The translations under genes and the position numbers were made by a program. 64,000 nucleotides of DNA, taken from the NCBI RefSeq assembly GCF_000801105.2, contig NC_079515.1, forward strand, positions 36,045,407-36,109,406, written 5' to 3'. Source of the stretch: Raphanus sativus (taxonomy: Eukaryota; Streptophyta; Magnoliopsida; Brassicales; Brassicaceae). Numbering within the stretch: position 1 is the stretch's first letter; the number at the start of each line of letters is the position of its first letter. Shown here piece by piece: positions 1 to 10,816 of the stretch. The notes beneath the pieces are model-generated. The model worked only from the letters and a program-made list of their open reading frames with translations, made no database searches and was not told the origin of the DNA.

Positions 1-46
1 CTTTTTACAAAAGAAGTAAAAAAAAAACTTAAATTTTAGAGATTGT

Positions 47-120
47 TGCTCTCGTTGAGAGTCGAACTCAAGACCTCCCGCTTACTAAACGGGTGCTCTA
101 ACCAACTGAGCTACGAGAGC
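47..120 (-). tRNA. tRNA-Thr (anticodon AGT)
   Basis: The reverse strand folds into a complete cloverleaf: 7-bp acceptor stem GCTCTCG/CGAGAGC, D arm with GCTC/GAGC, anticodon stem CCCGT/GCGGG around loop TTAGTAA (anticodon AGT, A34 expected to become inosine), T arm TTGAG-TTCGACT-CTCAA, and discriminator A at 47. No intron is present and the CCA is not encoded. A run of about ten A residues at 18-28 is a T-run on the tRNA strand and fits a Pol III terminator. It reads Thr ACU/ACC codons. Confidence 0.95.
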
Positions 121-347
121 TTTTTAATGAGTAGAATCATATGATATATAAGAACTACGAAATACGAGGAACAGAACTAGGATATTCTGTTTTTATAAAT
201 AAAATAAAAATAATAATCGCCTGAGGAATTAAATTACATACAGATCAGGAACAGAACAGCTTAGACTCTTCTTCTTCAGGGGGCACAGAGAGTTGGTAAA
301 ATCTCCACTTTTAGATCCGTTCAGCATTTAATCTCTTTCCGATTTCG

Positions 348-1807
348 ATGCCTTCCCGTAGACGTACCCTCCTCAAAGTCATCATCCTCGGCGATAGCGG
401 GTTAGCTTTTGTTTTTTTTTTTTTAAATGTTTTTGGGTTTGTTCTATTATACTGGTGTGTTTTCTGATAGAGAGTAATTGTTGTCTAGGTTTTGAGATTC
501 TGAATATTTTCGTGTCTTTGTTTGATTACTCGTTCTTTGATCTGGAGGTTGTGTGATTTCTTTTATTGAGGTTTTACTTTACATATGTGTGGTTGTTGAT
601 CATGTATCACAAAGGATGCTAGTTGAAAAACTTGACTTAGACTCTGTATTACTTTGACTTTACTTATTCACCACGGTTTTATACTATATATATTGTCCTG
701 TTATTTAGTGAAAAACTAACTAGGACTCCTTCTCTCACTTGTGTTATTTTGCAGGGTGGGGAAAACCTCTTTGATGAATCAGTATCCTTCTTTTTTTTTT
801 TTTTTTTTTTGAGTAAACAACTAACTAACAAGTATTAATATATTTTGTAGAGTTAGATTAGTTCTTTTTGCGTCTTTTTGTTTTTTGGGTTTAACTTTTT
901 TTAGATATGTTAACAAAAAGTTCAGCAACCAGTACAAGGCCACCATTGGAGCTGACTTCTTGACTAAGGAAGTCCACTTTGAAGATCGTCTTTTCACTTT
1001 ACAGGTTTGTACCAGTGGCTCTATCAGTTAATTACTTCTTTTGCTGTTTAAGTAAGCCTGCGTGTGCTTAACACCAATGTTACTTTTAAGCTTTAGAAAA
1101 CGCTAATTATTGGTTAGTTTTATGGTAGTGTCAGACAATTATTTGCTTGAAACAAAGCTCTCATTTGTTTTTTCTGTCAATGGGTGAGTTATTATAATAG
1201 ATATGGGATACAGCTGGACAGGAAAGGTTCCAGAGCCTTGGTGTAGCTTTCTACCGGGGTGCTGATTGCTGTGTACTTGTATATGATGTCAACTCCATGA
1301 AATCATTTGAAAACCTCAACAACTGGCGTGAAGAGTTTCTCATCCAGGCTAGTCCATCTGATCCAGAGAATTTTCCTTTTGTTCTTATCGGAAACAAGGT
1401 CGACGTGGATGGTGGAAACAGCAGAGTGGTATGTGTAATGAATTAACGATGTACCTAACTTAATTTTTCCGTTGAGAGATGTAACTATTAACGTCCCCAC
1501 ACATCTCATTGATCATCACACGCAGGTTTCAGAGAAAAAGGCTAAAGCTTGGTGTGCTTCAAAGGGAAACATTCCCTACTTTGAGACCTCTGCTAAGGAA
1601 GGCACCAATGTTGAGGAAGCTTTCCAGTGCATTGCCAGCAACGCGCTCAAGAGCGGCGAAGAGGAAGAGCTGTAAGTTTTCTCTATACATGTTTTAGAGT
1701 CACGAGTTTGGTTGGTCTCAACGTTTCTCTTTTTTTTTAGATACTTGCCAGACACAATCGACGTGGGGACAAGCAATCAACCGAGATCTTCAGGGTGTGA
1801 ATGCTAA
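348..1807 (+). CDS. RABG3F: RAB7-type small GTPase, RABG3F-like
   Basis: Six coding exons (348-400, 755-781, 905-1004, 1201-1428, 1526-1671, 1741-1807) join in frame to a 206-residue protein, the usual length of plant RAB7/RABG3. Visible motifs: P-loop GDSGVGKT (residues 15-22), DTAGQE (63-68), NKVD (125-128), SAK (158-160) and a C-terminal CEC for double geranylgeranylation. The family acts on late endosomes and the vacuole membrane in vacuolar trafficking. Intron 2 (782-904) starts GTATCCTTCT and has TTTAAC 10 nt before its AG, which looks U12-type. The gene is convergent with the PLT5-like gene. The RABG3F assignment rests on the neighbouring PLT5, as in Arabidopsis; RABG3 paralogues are very similar. 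No break is seen. Confidence 0.95.
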
Positions 1808-2303
1808 AAGGGTTTGTATCTATCTCTCCGAGAAGAATGCTTTTGAGTTCAACAATGTGTTTTGGTCTCTCCCCTCTCTTCACCAGCTATCTCTTCAAGT
1901 TTATTACATGCTGTAAAAAAATTTCTTTTGTGTGAAAAAAAGAATCCTTCCTTCAAAACCATTTGATTTGTTCAGTGTTCCTTCTTTTTCATAACATAAC
2001 AAGTTGTTTTGAAAGTTTTTTTTTTAAATATAAGCTTTTCCAATTTTTATATTTATTTGATATAGTATACTAATTATGAATTTATAGTTTACAACTTTTT
2101 TCATAGTTAGCTGAGTTACATATATTTTCTATATTCATGTTTTTATCTAAAAATCAGTTTATAATGCAATTAATATTAGTATGAAAAAGAGTAACTATTG
2201 GTGGTTTAGAAAACATATTATTTCTTTCATATTACATATCTGATCAAATTTATACATCTTTTGTATGCCATATTCCCTTCAAAACTCTTTAATAAAAAAA
2301 GGC
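1808..2303. other. convergent 3' intergenic spacer
   Basis: AT-rich spacer between two convergent genes that must hold both 3' UTRs. No other structure is recognised. Confidence 0.6.
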
Positions 2304-4981
2304 TCACTGTTTGTTTAATCCAATCTCAACCTCCTGATTCGAACCAGAGTTCTTGTTCTTATTCTTGGAGTCTCTCCACCTAAATCCACTAAAAAGCTCA
2401 TCCATATCCTCAAGCATCCTCCCTTGCGTCTCCGGCAAGAAAGTGTAAAAGAACACCCAAGCCACCGTCGCAATCCCACCGAACAAGTAAAACGCTCCTC
2501 CCGTCGTCATCCCTTTCGACATGGGCAAAAACGTCATCGATATCACACCGCTCGTCACTCTGTTCACCACCACGCCCATACTCGAGCCCTGCGACCTCAG
2601 CCTCAGCGGGAATATCTCCGAGCTGTACACCCACGTGATCGGCCCAGCTCCTATCGAAAACGTCGCCACGTAAGTCATCACCGTCGCGATGCTCAGCACC
2701 ACGGCCCACATCACTTTCTTATCCGACTGGTCTATTACCGTCAGAGAGGTCCCCAGCACCGCGAGAGACAGCACCATCCCTCCGACACTGGTCAGAAGCA
2801 GCGGTCTTCTTCCGACACGGTCGAGCAAGAAAGTGGCGACGAGTATGAACGACGTCTTGACGATCCCCACCGCGACCGTCGCGAGGAGCTGCTCGTGATC
2901 CGTCTCGAGCCCCGCGGTTTTGAAGATCCTCGGCGAGAAGAGAACCACCGCGTCGATGCCGGAGGCCTGCTGGAAGAAGTGGATCCCTATGGCGGCGATC
3001 ATGACGCGGCGGACGGCCGGAGTGGGGCGGAGGAGGAGCTCTTTCCACACTCCTTCCCCGTGGCTGTTCCTCCTCGACACCTGGACGACGTCGTCGTGGC
3101 AGTCGGCGGGGATTCCGGCGGCTTCTTTGATGTCTTCGAGGCGGAGGGAGGCCTCGGCGGGTGAGTCGGAGGTTCTGTCGAGGACTCGTTTGGCCTCGCC
3201 GAGGCGGCCTTGCATGACGAGCCAACGTGGAGACTCGGGCATAGCGAGGACGCCGAGGGCGAGGATGACGGAGGGTACGGCTCCGATGCCGAGCATGAAT
3301 CTCCAGCCGAGCTTCAGAGGGAACTTGGAGAAGGCGAGGTTTGATACGTAGCCGAGCATTATTCCAGCGTTGATGAATACCTGTACACGTCAGCAAAAAC
3401 GCTCTGCCACGTCAGATACTATTGTCTTGACTCTTTTAATTAATTTTCTTATAAAGTTAATTGTTTAAGTATTTTTTGGTAATTTTATCATAATCTCTTT
3501 TGAAAACATGCACCTACCACCAAACTGTCTATATTTTGGCCAAACGTTATAAAGATGATGAAGCAAAGTCAACGATTTGTTGATAATGATGTTTATTATA
3601 TTTTTTTTACAAAAGACGTGTTAAAAATACATTTCTTTTTTCAATGACAATATGAAAAAATGCATTTAACGTTATGCTCTGAATTTTTGTTTACTAGTAA
3701 TTATTAGTCAAATGATTTTTCTGTTAATATAACGTAAATTTTAGAACATACTTAAAGAAGTTAAAACATGCGGCCAAACCTACCAAATAACTATGTTTTG
3801 GCCAAATCGTTATTAAATTTTTTATATTTATTTATACTTTCTTACCAAAATCACTAAATGTAAAAGACATATACTAAGACTATTAAAAACTATATTTGGT
3901 AACGTCATTTTCTGAATTTTTGTTTACTAATTATTATTATTAAATGTTTTTCTGCTAAAATAAAGTAATCCTAGAAAATAATAAAATAAGAAAAATAAAG
4001 AATTCTGTTGTCTTTTATCTTTGCTGGTTTACTAAGTAATTATGCAAATATTGAGAATAGAATAAGGCCATTTCTACTAGCTATTCGAAAAAACAGGGGA
4101 AAATTAATCTCCAATGAATCTAATTAATTTCATTAAGCGTTAGGCTTTCAGGAAAAAAAAACTAATTTTAAATATTAACTTCATTTTTTGATCAAAAAAA
4201 AAATATTAACTTTATTTGTTTTAAATATACCTCAGGGAAGGAGGTGAGGAAGCCGCGAGAAGATGCCGGAGAGACTTCGGCGGTATAGACAGGTGCGATC
4301 ATGAGGGCATAACCAACTCCTACTCCGGCGACAAACCTCCGAACATGAGAAAAGCGTAGTTAGGTGCGAATCCCATGAGGAGTGCTCCGGCGAAGAATAT
4401 AGCTCCGGCCAACACGATTGTGTAACGCCGACCAATCCAGTCAGATGTTCTACCGGCGGCGCCAGATCCAAGAAGTGAATAAATGTTGAGGCTTCCGGCG
4501 AGGATACCGATTTGAAGATCATTAATCTTCAAGTCTCTCTTGATATAAATCATTGCTCCACTCATCACTCCTATATCTATAAATTACCGGGAACAAATTT
4601 GATTATCAGCTGCAAAAACGAGATTGGTACGACATAGTAACACATCTAAACAAACATAGTGTATTGTAACACATAAATTATTGTGATGCTAACAACATCG
4701 ACATCATTTCTTTAGTTAAAAATGTGTTTGTCCGACCGTAAAGTATGTGTTGCTTGTATAATTAGTGAAGGATTTTTATTTTATTTTGCGTTGACCAGGA
4801 AAAGAGGCTAACGAGAAAACTAACCATAACCAAGGAGGATAGAAGTCATGGAAGCTAAGATTGCACACGCGAATGCATACTTGTTCCTCTTTGGTTTAGC
4901 CTGCGGACCTAACTCCGGAACATGTTTTCTTGCCGGTGCTGGCGCAGGGACCGCTTGGTTTTCCGGCGTTAAACCTGTCAT
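2304..4981 (-). CDS. PLT5: polyol/monosaccharide transporter, PLT5-like, with one-base frameshift
   Basis: Three exons: 4981-4825 (start MTGLTPENQ), 4576-4231 and 3380-2304. The protein is a sugar-porter MFS carrier (12 TM expected) that imports polyols and monosaccharides with H+ at the plasma membrane. Family motifs seen are GRTSDWIGRR in exon 2 and PESPRW, GRRPLLL, GPITWVYSSEIFPLRLR and PETQGR in exon 3. The splice sites restore the family sequence (SFPE|VFINAG). The coding sum is 1580 nt, one short of a multiple of three. Exon 2 loses frame at about 4336-4341, where FLMFG should continue RFVAGVG but reads into a stop. This is either a pseudogene or a base-calling error, since the rest is well conserved. 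The C-terminal tail is shorter than in Arabidopsis. A (GA)n tract lies just upstream of the ATG. Confidence 0.88.
3500..3990. repeat. diverged tandem duplication inside PLT5 intron 2
   Basis: Two related units of about 230-250 bp lie in the intron. Each begins near a CTACCA...TATxTTTTGGCCAAA stretch (about 3512 and 3778) and shares CTGAATTTTTGTTTACTA (about 3680 and 3912). The copies differ by several indels, so the duplication is old. No coding content is seen. Confidence 0.55.
4170..4212. repeat. micro-insertion flanked by a 12-bp direct repeat
   Basis: AAATATTAACTT occurs at 4170-4181 and 4201-4212, separated only by about 19 bp made of a T-run, GATC and an A-run. The layout fits a target-site duplication around an almost empty retroposition product. 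Confidence 0.5.
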
Positions 4982-4994
4982 TTAGAGAGTATGG

Positions 4995-4998
<4 letters not shown>

Positions 4999-5051
<53 letters not shown>
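4999..5051. repeat. (GA)n microsatellite
   Basis: An uninterrupted 53-bp GA tract lies 17 bp upstream of the PLT5 start codon and reads (TC)n on the gene strand. It is in the probable 5' UTR or core promoter and is likely length-polymorphic. Confidence 0.95.
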
Positions 5052-5053
<2 letters not shown>

Positions 5054-6924
5054 GTGAGGACTGAGTATACCACAACTTGTGGTAATGACTAATGAGATAT
5101 GACTTAAATAGACGTTTGTAGTCAGACGAGTCTCATGGAAAGGGCAAACTTGTCCGATACAATGGGAACACTGCCTGTTCAAAGTTACATGCATCACATT
5201 GGCATGTTTCGTTAGAGACAAAACATAAATATCCGTAGGGGAACGGCAACTAATGATGCATTAGTTTCGTTTTAATATGTAATTAGTCTGTACAATTTTA
5301 TATTGCACTTTCTTGGATTTACACTACCAACAAGGACGACCACATTGAAAAATCTGGGAGGGCTTAAAGGTAATCTCGTAAATGGCTACTTGTTGTCCAT
5401 GTGAGCTTGTTGATCTTGAGGATTGGACAACTGAACACGTAAAACACGGCTCAAATAGTGTTGTTTATTTCATTTTTAAAAAAATTTCCTGCAGCTTGAC
5501 AAAAAAAAAAAATCTTCTGTGACCTACTGGACTAAATAAATAAACGAAAAACAACCAGCGCCCAGCGGACAGCTAATATATTAATACGATATAAGGTAAG
5601 ATAAAATACACCAATAGCCGCAGTTTACACAGTTTACAGATTCGGATCGGTGGCACTGGACATAGTCAATCTCCAGCCAAGAAATCTGTATTAGTTTCCT
5701 ATTTTTTCCTTAATATAAAATCGTTGTGTTATTCTGCGTACGGCGTACCTTGCTTTGAGGTTGAGACAGAGCTTATCCAACAATGAGCCCTTATGAGAGT
5801 ACTTCCACTTTAATTTATGAGGGCGAAAGGAAACACATATACTCATGTAAATAACTTTTTATCTAAAACAAAGATAAAAGTGTAACGCATATCTTTTGCT
5901 AAATTACAATTTTCAAATCAATGATTGAAGGTGTTAGAAGAACTTGACCTTAGTTTTGTTCTCTTTGTTCGAATATCCTTTTGTAGCTTTCTATGACTAT
6001 TCACGTACGTGTGCATGATTTTCACGTATGAACCCAGAAAACAATCAACCTAACAAAATATTTATGCGTAATTTGGGATTCCAACTAAAGTAAGTTGATT
6101 AATTAATGACTTTTCACAACTGAAATTAATAGAATTAATCTAACGAATTATTTTTAGTATTTTGATAAAATTTATGTGTTTATTATTATTATTGATTGTT
6201 AAAATTATGTTCATTATCGAATATTAATTACTATATATAAACTAATGTTCCTTAAAGAAAAAAATAATAATGTTCATTAGAGAAGCAGGGTCAACACACA
6301 CAACAGTCCAAAACCACATGTCTGGATTCTTCAAGATGATCAGTGCTAAATTAATCACTCTAACAACAATACCAAAAAAAGATTCCTGCAATATTTTTTG
6401 TGTTATTATTCATATATGATATTTATGGATATACTTGCAAGAAACCATCAGTCGAGAAGTCGTTGGCTTACGATAGCAATCGCTATTATGAAGACTATAA
6501 ATTTTCAAAACACCTTGCTTGTACTTGTAGACTCTTTTTAGTCAAATTACAACAATAAAAATCTATGTCATCTTCTTGAGCTGTGACTGTGAGACACCCG
6601 TTTAATCTGTTTCTAGATTTCCAGGAGCGTTTTGGTTGTGGTTAAGGCCGTTGAGATTTTTTATTGCCATATTGAAATCGACTATAGCCTTTCCATGGTA
6701 CTAAAAGTATGGTCCAGCAGCTCCGCCAAAAATAACAAATTCTTAATTCTTATGAGTTTAGGTGTAAGATATATCACACACATACATTACTCATGGTAAT
6801 ATTAATTTTTATTGACTGTCGAGATATTTTGTTAAAGAAGATGGGGGAAAATAAAATAAATGCATCTAAAGACTTAAGAGGCCAGTTATATTACATAGGA
6901 TAACATCTGGTTTTTAACTTTCGA
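5052..6924. other. gene-free AT-rich region upstream of PLT5
   Basis: No protein-coding pattern longer than chance and no recognisable RNA gene is seen. The part next to 5052 should contain the PLT5 promoter. TATTTAAG on the minus strand near 5104 is a weak TATA candidate. Confidence 0.5.
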
Positions 6925-7185
6925 TACTCCCTCCGTCCCACTTTAAATGATGTTTTAGGATTTTTATTTTGTCCCATTTTAAGTGATGTTCTCACTAATC
7001 TAGGTAGAATTTAATATGATTTAAATTTTATGACCAATTATAAAATACTGTACTTTTTATTATTGGTTAAACTAGTTTTATTTAATGTATTTTTATGTTA
7101 CCAAGATAAACTACATAAGAATATGTGTTTTCTTAATCTATGTAAAATAACCTAAAACATCACATAAAATGGGACAGAGGGAGTA
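6925..7185. mobile_element. Stowaway-like MITE 1
   Basis: The 257-bp element (6927-7183) starts CTCCCTCCGTCCCA and ends with the matching inverted sequence TGGGACAGAGGGAG. It is flanked by TA on both sides (6925-6926, 7184-7185), the Tc1/mariner-type target duplication. It is non-coding and AT-rich inside, as in the Stowaway family. Confidence 0.85.
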
Positions 7186-7241
7186 ATATATTTAGTCGGA
7201 AGCTTTCTCGTATCCACATTACTACTATTACTTCTTTTTGC

Positions 7242-7276
7242 CAAAGGGTTTACTTTTTTCTGTGCAAAGGGTTTAC
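7242..7276. repeat. micro-insertion flanked by a 12-bp direct repeat
   Basis: CAAAGGGTTTAC stands at 7242-7253 and 7265-7276 around an 11-bp insert, TTTTTTCTGTG. The T-run and direct repeats fit a tail-only retroposon in minus orientation. Its right repeat overlaps the left repeat of the next micro-insertion by two bases. Confidence 0.5.
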
Positions 7277-7322
7277 AACTACTACTTTTTTGTTTTTTTT
7301 GGTCAAAACAACTACTACTTTT
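7275..7322. repeat. micro-insertion flanked by a 15-bp direct repeat
   Basis: ACAACTACTACTTTT stands at 7275-7289 and 7308-7322. The 18-bp insert is T-rich and ends GGTCAAA. On the minus strand it reads TTTGACC then poly(A), resembling the TTGACG-poly(A) ends of the two LINE-type elements in this window. Confidence 0.6.
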
Positions 7323-7718
7323 CTTATGTAATCGAAGTTTCCCATTGCGATGCTTATAGTATGTACAGCTGTCTTTAAATAAAGAAATATGTATCTGTGG
7401 GAAACATCTTTATATAGCAATATATGAACATACATCTTTTATCTAATGAAAAAAAAACAATGTACGCTTTCAATATTATGCAGTACCTTATTTTAGTTTA
7501 TGTGTGTTTTGTCAATATTACCTCAACACATCAAAGTTAGAAAAGGGACCAATAATTGAAGCCGCAAATGGTGAAATGGGCCAAGTTTTAGCAGTAATGG
7601 CACCATCACACGTGACCATAACTTTACGCAGCTCGGCCATTTGGACTCTCATCCGATATGATTTGACTTCCACTTTCTCATTTCCAAGGTGAATTTACGT
7701 GAAATCAGAAATGTTTAT

Positions 7719-7990
7719 TACTCCCTCTGTTTTTAAATAATACATGTTTTGAGATTTTCACACTTTTTAATAAAACATATTAAAATTTACTTATTAGTGC
7801 ATAGTTTGTTGTTATTTTATATTTCCTATATTTCTAAACCAATAAAATTTAAAGAAATGCAATTAATGTTTTTGAGATTCATAATTATTCATAATTAGTT
7901 GACAAAAATTACATTGAAAATATGAAAAATACATCTTTTTGAAACAAAAAAAATTCCTAAAACATAGATCTTTAAAAAACAGAGGGAGTA
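7719..7990. mobile_element. Stowaway-like MITE 2
   Basis: The 268-bp non-coding element (7721-7988) begins CTCCCTCTGTTTTT and ends AAAAACAGAGGGAG, which are inverted copies, with TA on each side. It is the same superfamily as the element at 6925, but the internal sequence differs. Confidence 0.85.
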
Positions 7991-8453
7991 TTTGAACTGT
8001 CAAGTAACTATATTTGTGCTCGTTAACAAAAGTACACATTTCCAAAAGCATCTTAAAAGGCGAAGAGGTGGAGATAATATTTTTCAATTATTGCATCACA
8101 TAGACATCATATCTGATATCTCTTATCTACCATTTAATGCATGATGTAAAAAATAACGTCCTTATTCGAAATTCGTTGACTTGAAAGTTGATACCCGATA
8201 GTAGTATAGACATATATATGCACTTGAATGGGACCATGACTCAGTAAGACAATATCTATTTGTTTATAAAACGAGACTATAAATTATCAACAAATAATCA
8301 CATACTTAGGGAAGATATTATTACATGTCCAACATAAAACAATCACTATCTACACACATATATATATGTATATATATGAAAGAAGAGATTATAACGAGCT
8401 GCGAAAAAGGAGCGAAGCAGTAGTACTCACGATCTCATTTAGATTTATGTTAA

Positions 8454-8716
8454 TACTCTCTCCGTACCAATATAAATGGGGTTTTATGATTTTTATTTTG
8501 TTTCAGAATAACTGAAGTTCACACTAATCTAGATACAATTAATTGTCATTTGAAATCTCTAGCCAATTACAAAATAGTGTATATTTTTTTAATTAGTTGA
8601 GATAGTATTGTTTAATGCTATTTTTATACAAACAATATAAACCACATAAAATTTTGTGTTTTCTTAATCCTTGTGAAAAAATTTTAAAATTCACTTATAG
8701 TGATACAGAGGGAGTA
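8454..8716. mobile_element. Stowaway-like MITE 3
   Basis: The 259-bp element (8456-8714) begins CTCTCTCCGTACC and ends GATACAGAGGGAG, flanked by TA. The interior resembles the element at 6925 (ATGGGGTTTTATGATTTTTATTTTG near the start), so these two belong to one subfamily. Confidence 0.8.
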
Positions 8717-8881
8717 TGAGTTACCGATCAGTTGAGTGTAGACTTCTTGTATAGGCATGGTTTTCAAGCCTCGTGCGCAGAGTCCACATAATTTTCTAAG
8801 CTGTAAAAAAGTCCACCAAGTAGTGCTTTTAAATCTCTTTGCTTCTTTTTTATTTGAAAATTATGTATATTTATTACGTTC

Positions 8882-8927
8882 ATATCGCTTAGGATTTCTT
8901 TATTTTTTTGCCAAATATCTCTTAGGA
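8882..8927. repeat. micro-insertion flanked by an imperfect 13-bp direct repeat
   Basis: ATATCGCTTAGGA (8882-8894) and ATATCTCTTAGGA (8915-8927) differ at one base and flank a 20-bp T-rich insert ending GCCAA. It looks like an older member of the micro-insertion class. Confidence 0.4.
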
Positions 8928-9470
8928 AAACGAGACAGCGAAATATAATTGTTAGATAAAGGAATACAAATCATGTATATTAACCATATCAGAAAAGTAT
9001 ATGCTTACCGAATATAGAGAAGGAAAAACAGCCAGTAATACATATTTAATCGTATCGGATTGAAAGATATGAACTATATACTATATTATATGGATTCCCC
9101 AGCTAGCTGTCTCTATACGTGAATAGAAGTTTCTGACAGCTTAGATGCCCTGAAAACCAGCAATAATATAATTCATAAAAGTATCATGGTATTATGTAAC
9201 TAGCCGAGAGCAAACATCCTGCAATATTAAGTTATTAACAAAGGATCATAACAATATATTACAATTTGCAACTAATTTGTTTCATTATGGTAGTTGACAT
9301 TTCAAGAAATTATATACTCGTAAATTACATACTTTTATCTAGCATATATTTCGACCTAAAATGCGAATAAAAGGAGAAATTGTTGACGTTTAATAAAGCC
9401 AAAGGTGTCACGTCGACATCGGCAATCAATAACAACATATAGACGACTCGTTGGGCGACGACATAAATCG

Positions 9471-9536
9471 AAAAACAAAACAAATGTTTTTTTTTGTTTT
9501 TGCTTAAACTTTGGAAAAAAAAACAAAACAAATGTT
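9471..9536. repeat. micro-insertion flanked by an 18-bp direct repeat
   Basis: AAAAACAAAACAAATGTT occurs at 9471-9488 and 9519-9536, around a 30-bp insert that begins with a T-run. The exact 18-bp repeat is within the range of non-LTR target duplications. Confidence 0.5.
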
Positions 9537-10276
9537 ACAAACAATCACTTTAACATACCACGAATTCATAAAAGGTACTCTTTGTGGTATATATTGACTT
9601 CCAACTGAAATCAATAGTCTAAGACTGTTTTCCACCGTGTTTGTTCTGTTTCTTGATAATAGTTTCTTCATAAGTTGTTTTGATGTTTGTTGTTTACGTG
9701 ATTAGTTTTCTTTTACGACACAATATAAATGATTTTAGTGGCTGCGTAAAATGTAATATATATAGTTAGTCCGACAGTATACTACTTACATATGTAATTA
9801 GTTACATTTTGGCGGATAACACTTTCTTACAAACGCAGCTTCATTTTGAATTGGTTGCTATTATGTGTTTTGTCATTTGTTTTGTTCGTTCTCGAATTCT
9901 TTAGTTTTCCTTCTCTGCATTGTCAGTTCCAAATGATATCCTTTTTGGGGAAGTAGAAAATGAATAATGATAAGTTTAAGTTTAAATAAAAAATGTTTTT
10001 TGTTTATTCAGTCTTTTTAAGAAATCAACAATCCCCTTTAAGCCAACGACCTCTCGAATTCTTTAGTCTTGCCGTGATTTTTGAATGCTTTAGCAAAAAA
10101 AGAAAAAAGAACAATATCCCTTTGTATACTTAGGAAACTACCAGTCTCCCATCATATATTTAACGTGCATAATTGATCATGTATATACCGAGCTCAGCAT
10201 ATTCTAAGATCATGATGAGAAAATACATTGATACAGTGATTTTGGTAGAATAAAGAGGGACGAAATCATCACGCTG

Positions 10277-10816
10277 TAAGAGTATTTCCAACAGTGTTAT
10301 CATCACCGGAGTCCTTAACATTATTAAATTATTTTTATTTTTTTTTGTTTGAATAGTTAAAGACTTTAATCAAAATTGTATGTCTAATGGTGTTTTCCAA
10401 TTTAAAATTATTAAAAATAAAAATATTAAATTTTAAAACATGTGAAATTAAATTTTTTATTTATTGCACGATTAAATATAAAAATACAATAATTATTAAT
10501 CTTTATCACTAAATTTGTTCTAAATATTTCTAGTTATCATTTTTCAATTGTTCATATATACGCCATTTCATCGAGAGGACTTTTTTCGTACTGAGTCGAG
10601 AATAAGAAGTTTTTTTCCAAAACGAAACACATTATTCCACCGATCCAATCCACCGATCCAATCAGACGATGCCACGTCTTTAAGGACCGAGTCCTTGTAA
10701 TCTTTAATTAAAGACCAATCCTTAGCTAATTTAGGTTTTATAATATTATTATATTCATATTAACCTAGGATTAAGTATTAAGGACTTGTGATAAACCTCC
10801 ATTGCAGGTACTCTAA
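10277..10816. mobile_element. PIF/Harbinger-like (Tourist-type) MITE
   Basis: The 534-bp AT-rich non-coding element (10280-10813) is flanked by the trinucleotide TAA on both sides. Its ends are imperfect inverted repeats: GAGTATTTCCAACAG on the left, and the reverse complement of the right end reads GAGTACCTGCAATGG. Trinucleotide TAA/TTA duplications are typical of PIF/Harbinger. The ends match only in part, so a hAT-like origin cannot be excluded. Confidence 0.55.

Larger units (their letters stand above)
8717..10276. other. gene-free AT-rich region
   Basis: No gene is recognised. Apart from the two small direct-repeat insertions listed at 8882 and 9471, I see nothing organised here. Confidence 0.5.

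Noticed and set aside
2410..3396. Several 70-246 residue open frames antisense or out of frame to the PLT5 exon
   Set aside because: They are shadows of a GC-rich, strongly coding exon and show no domain of their own.
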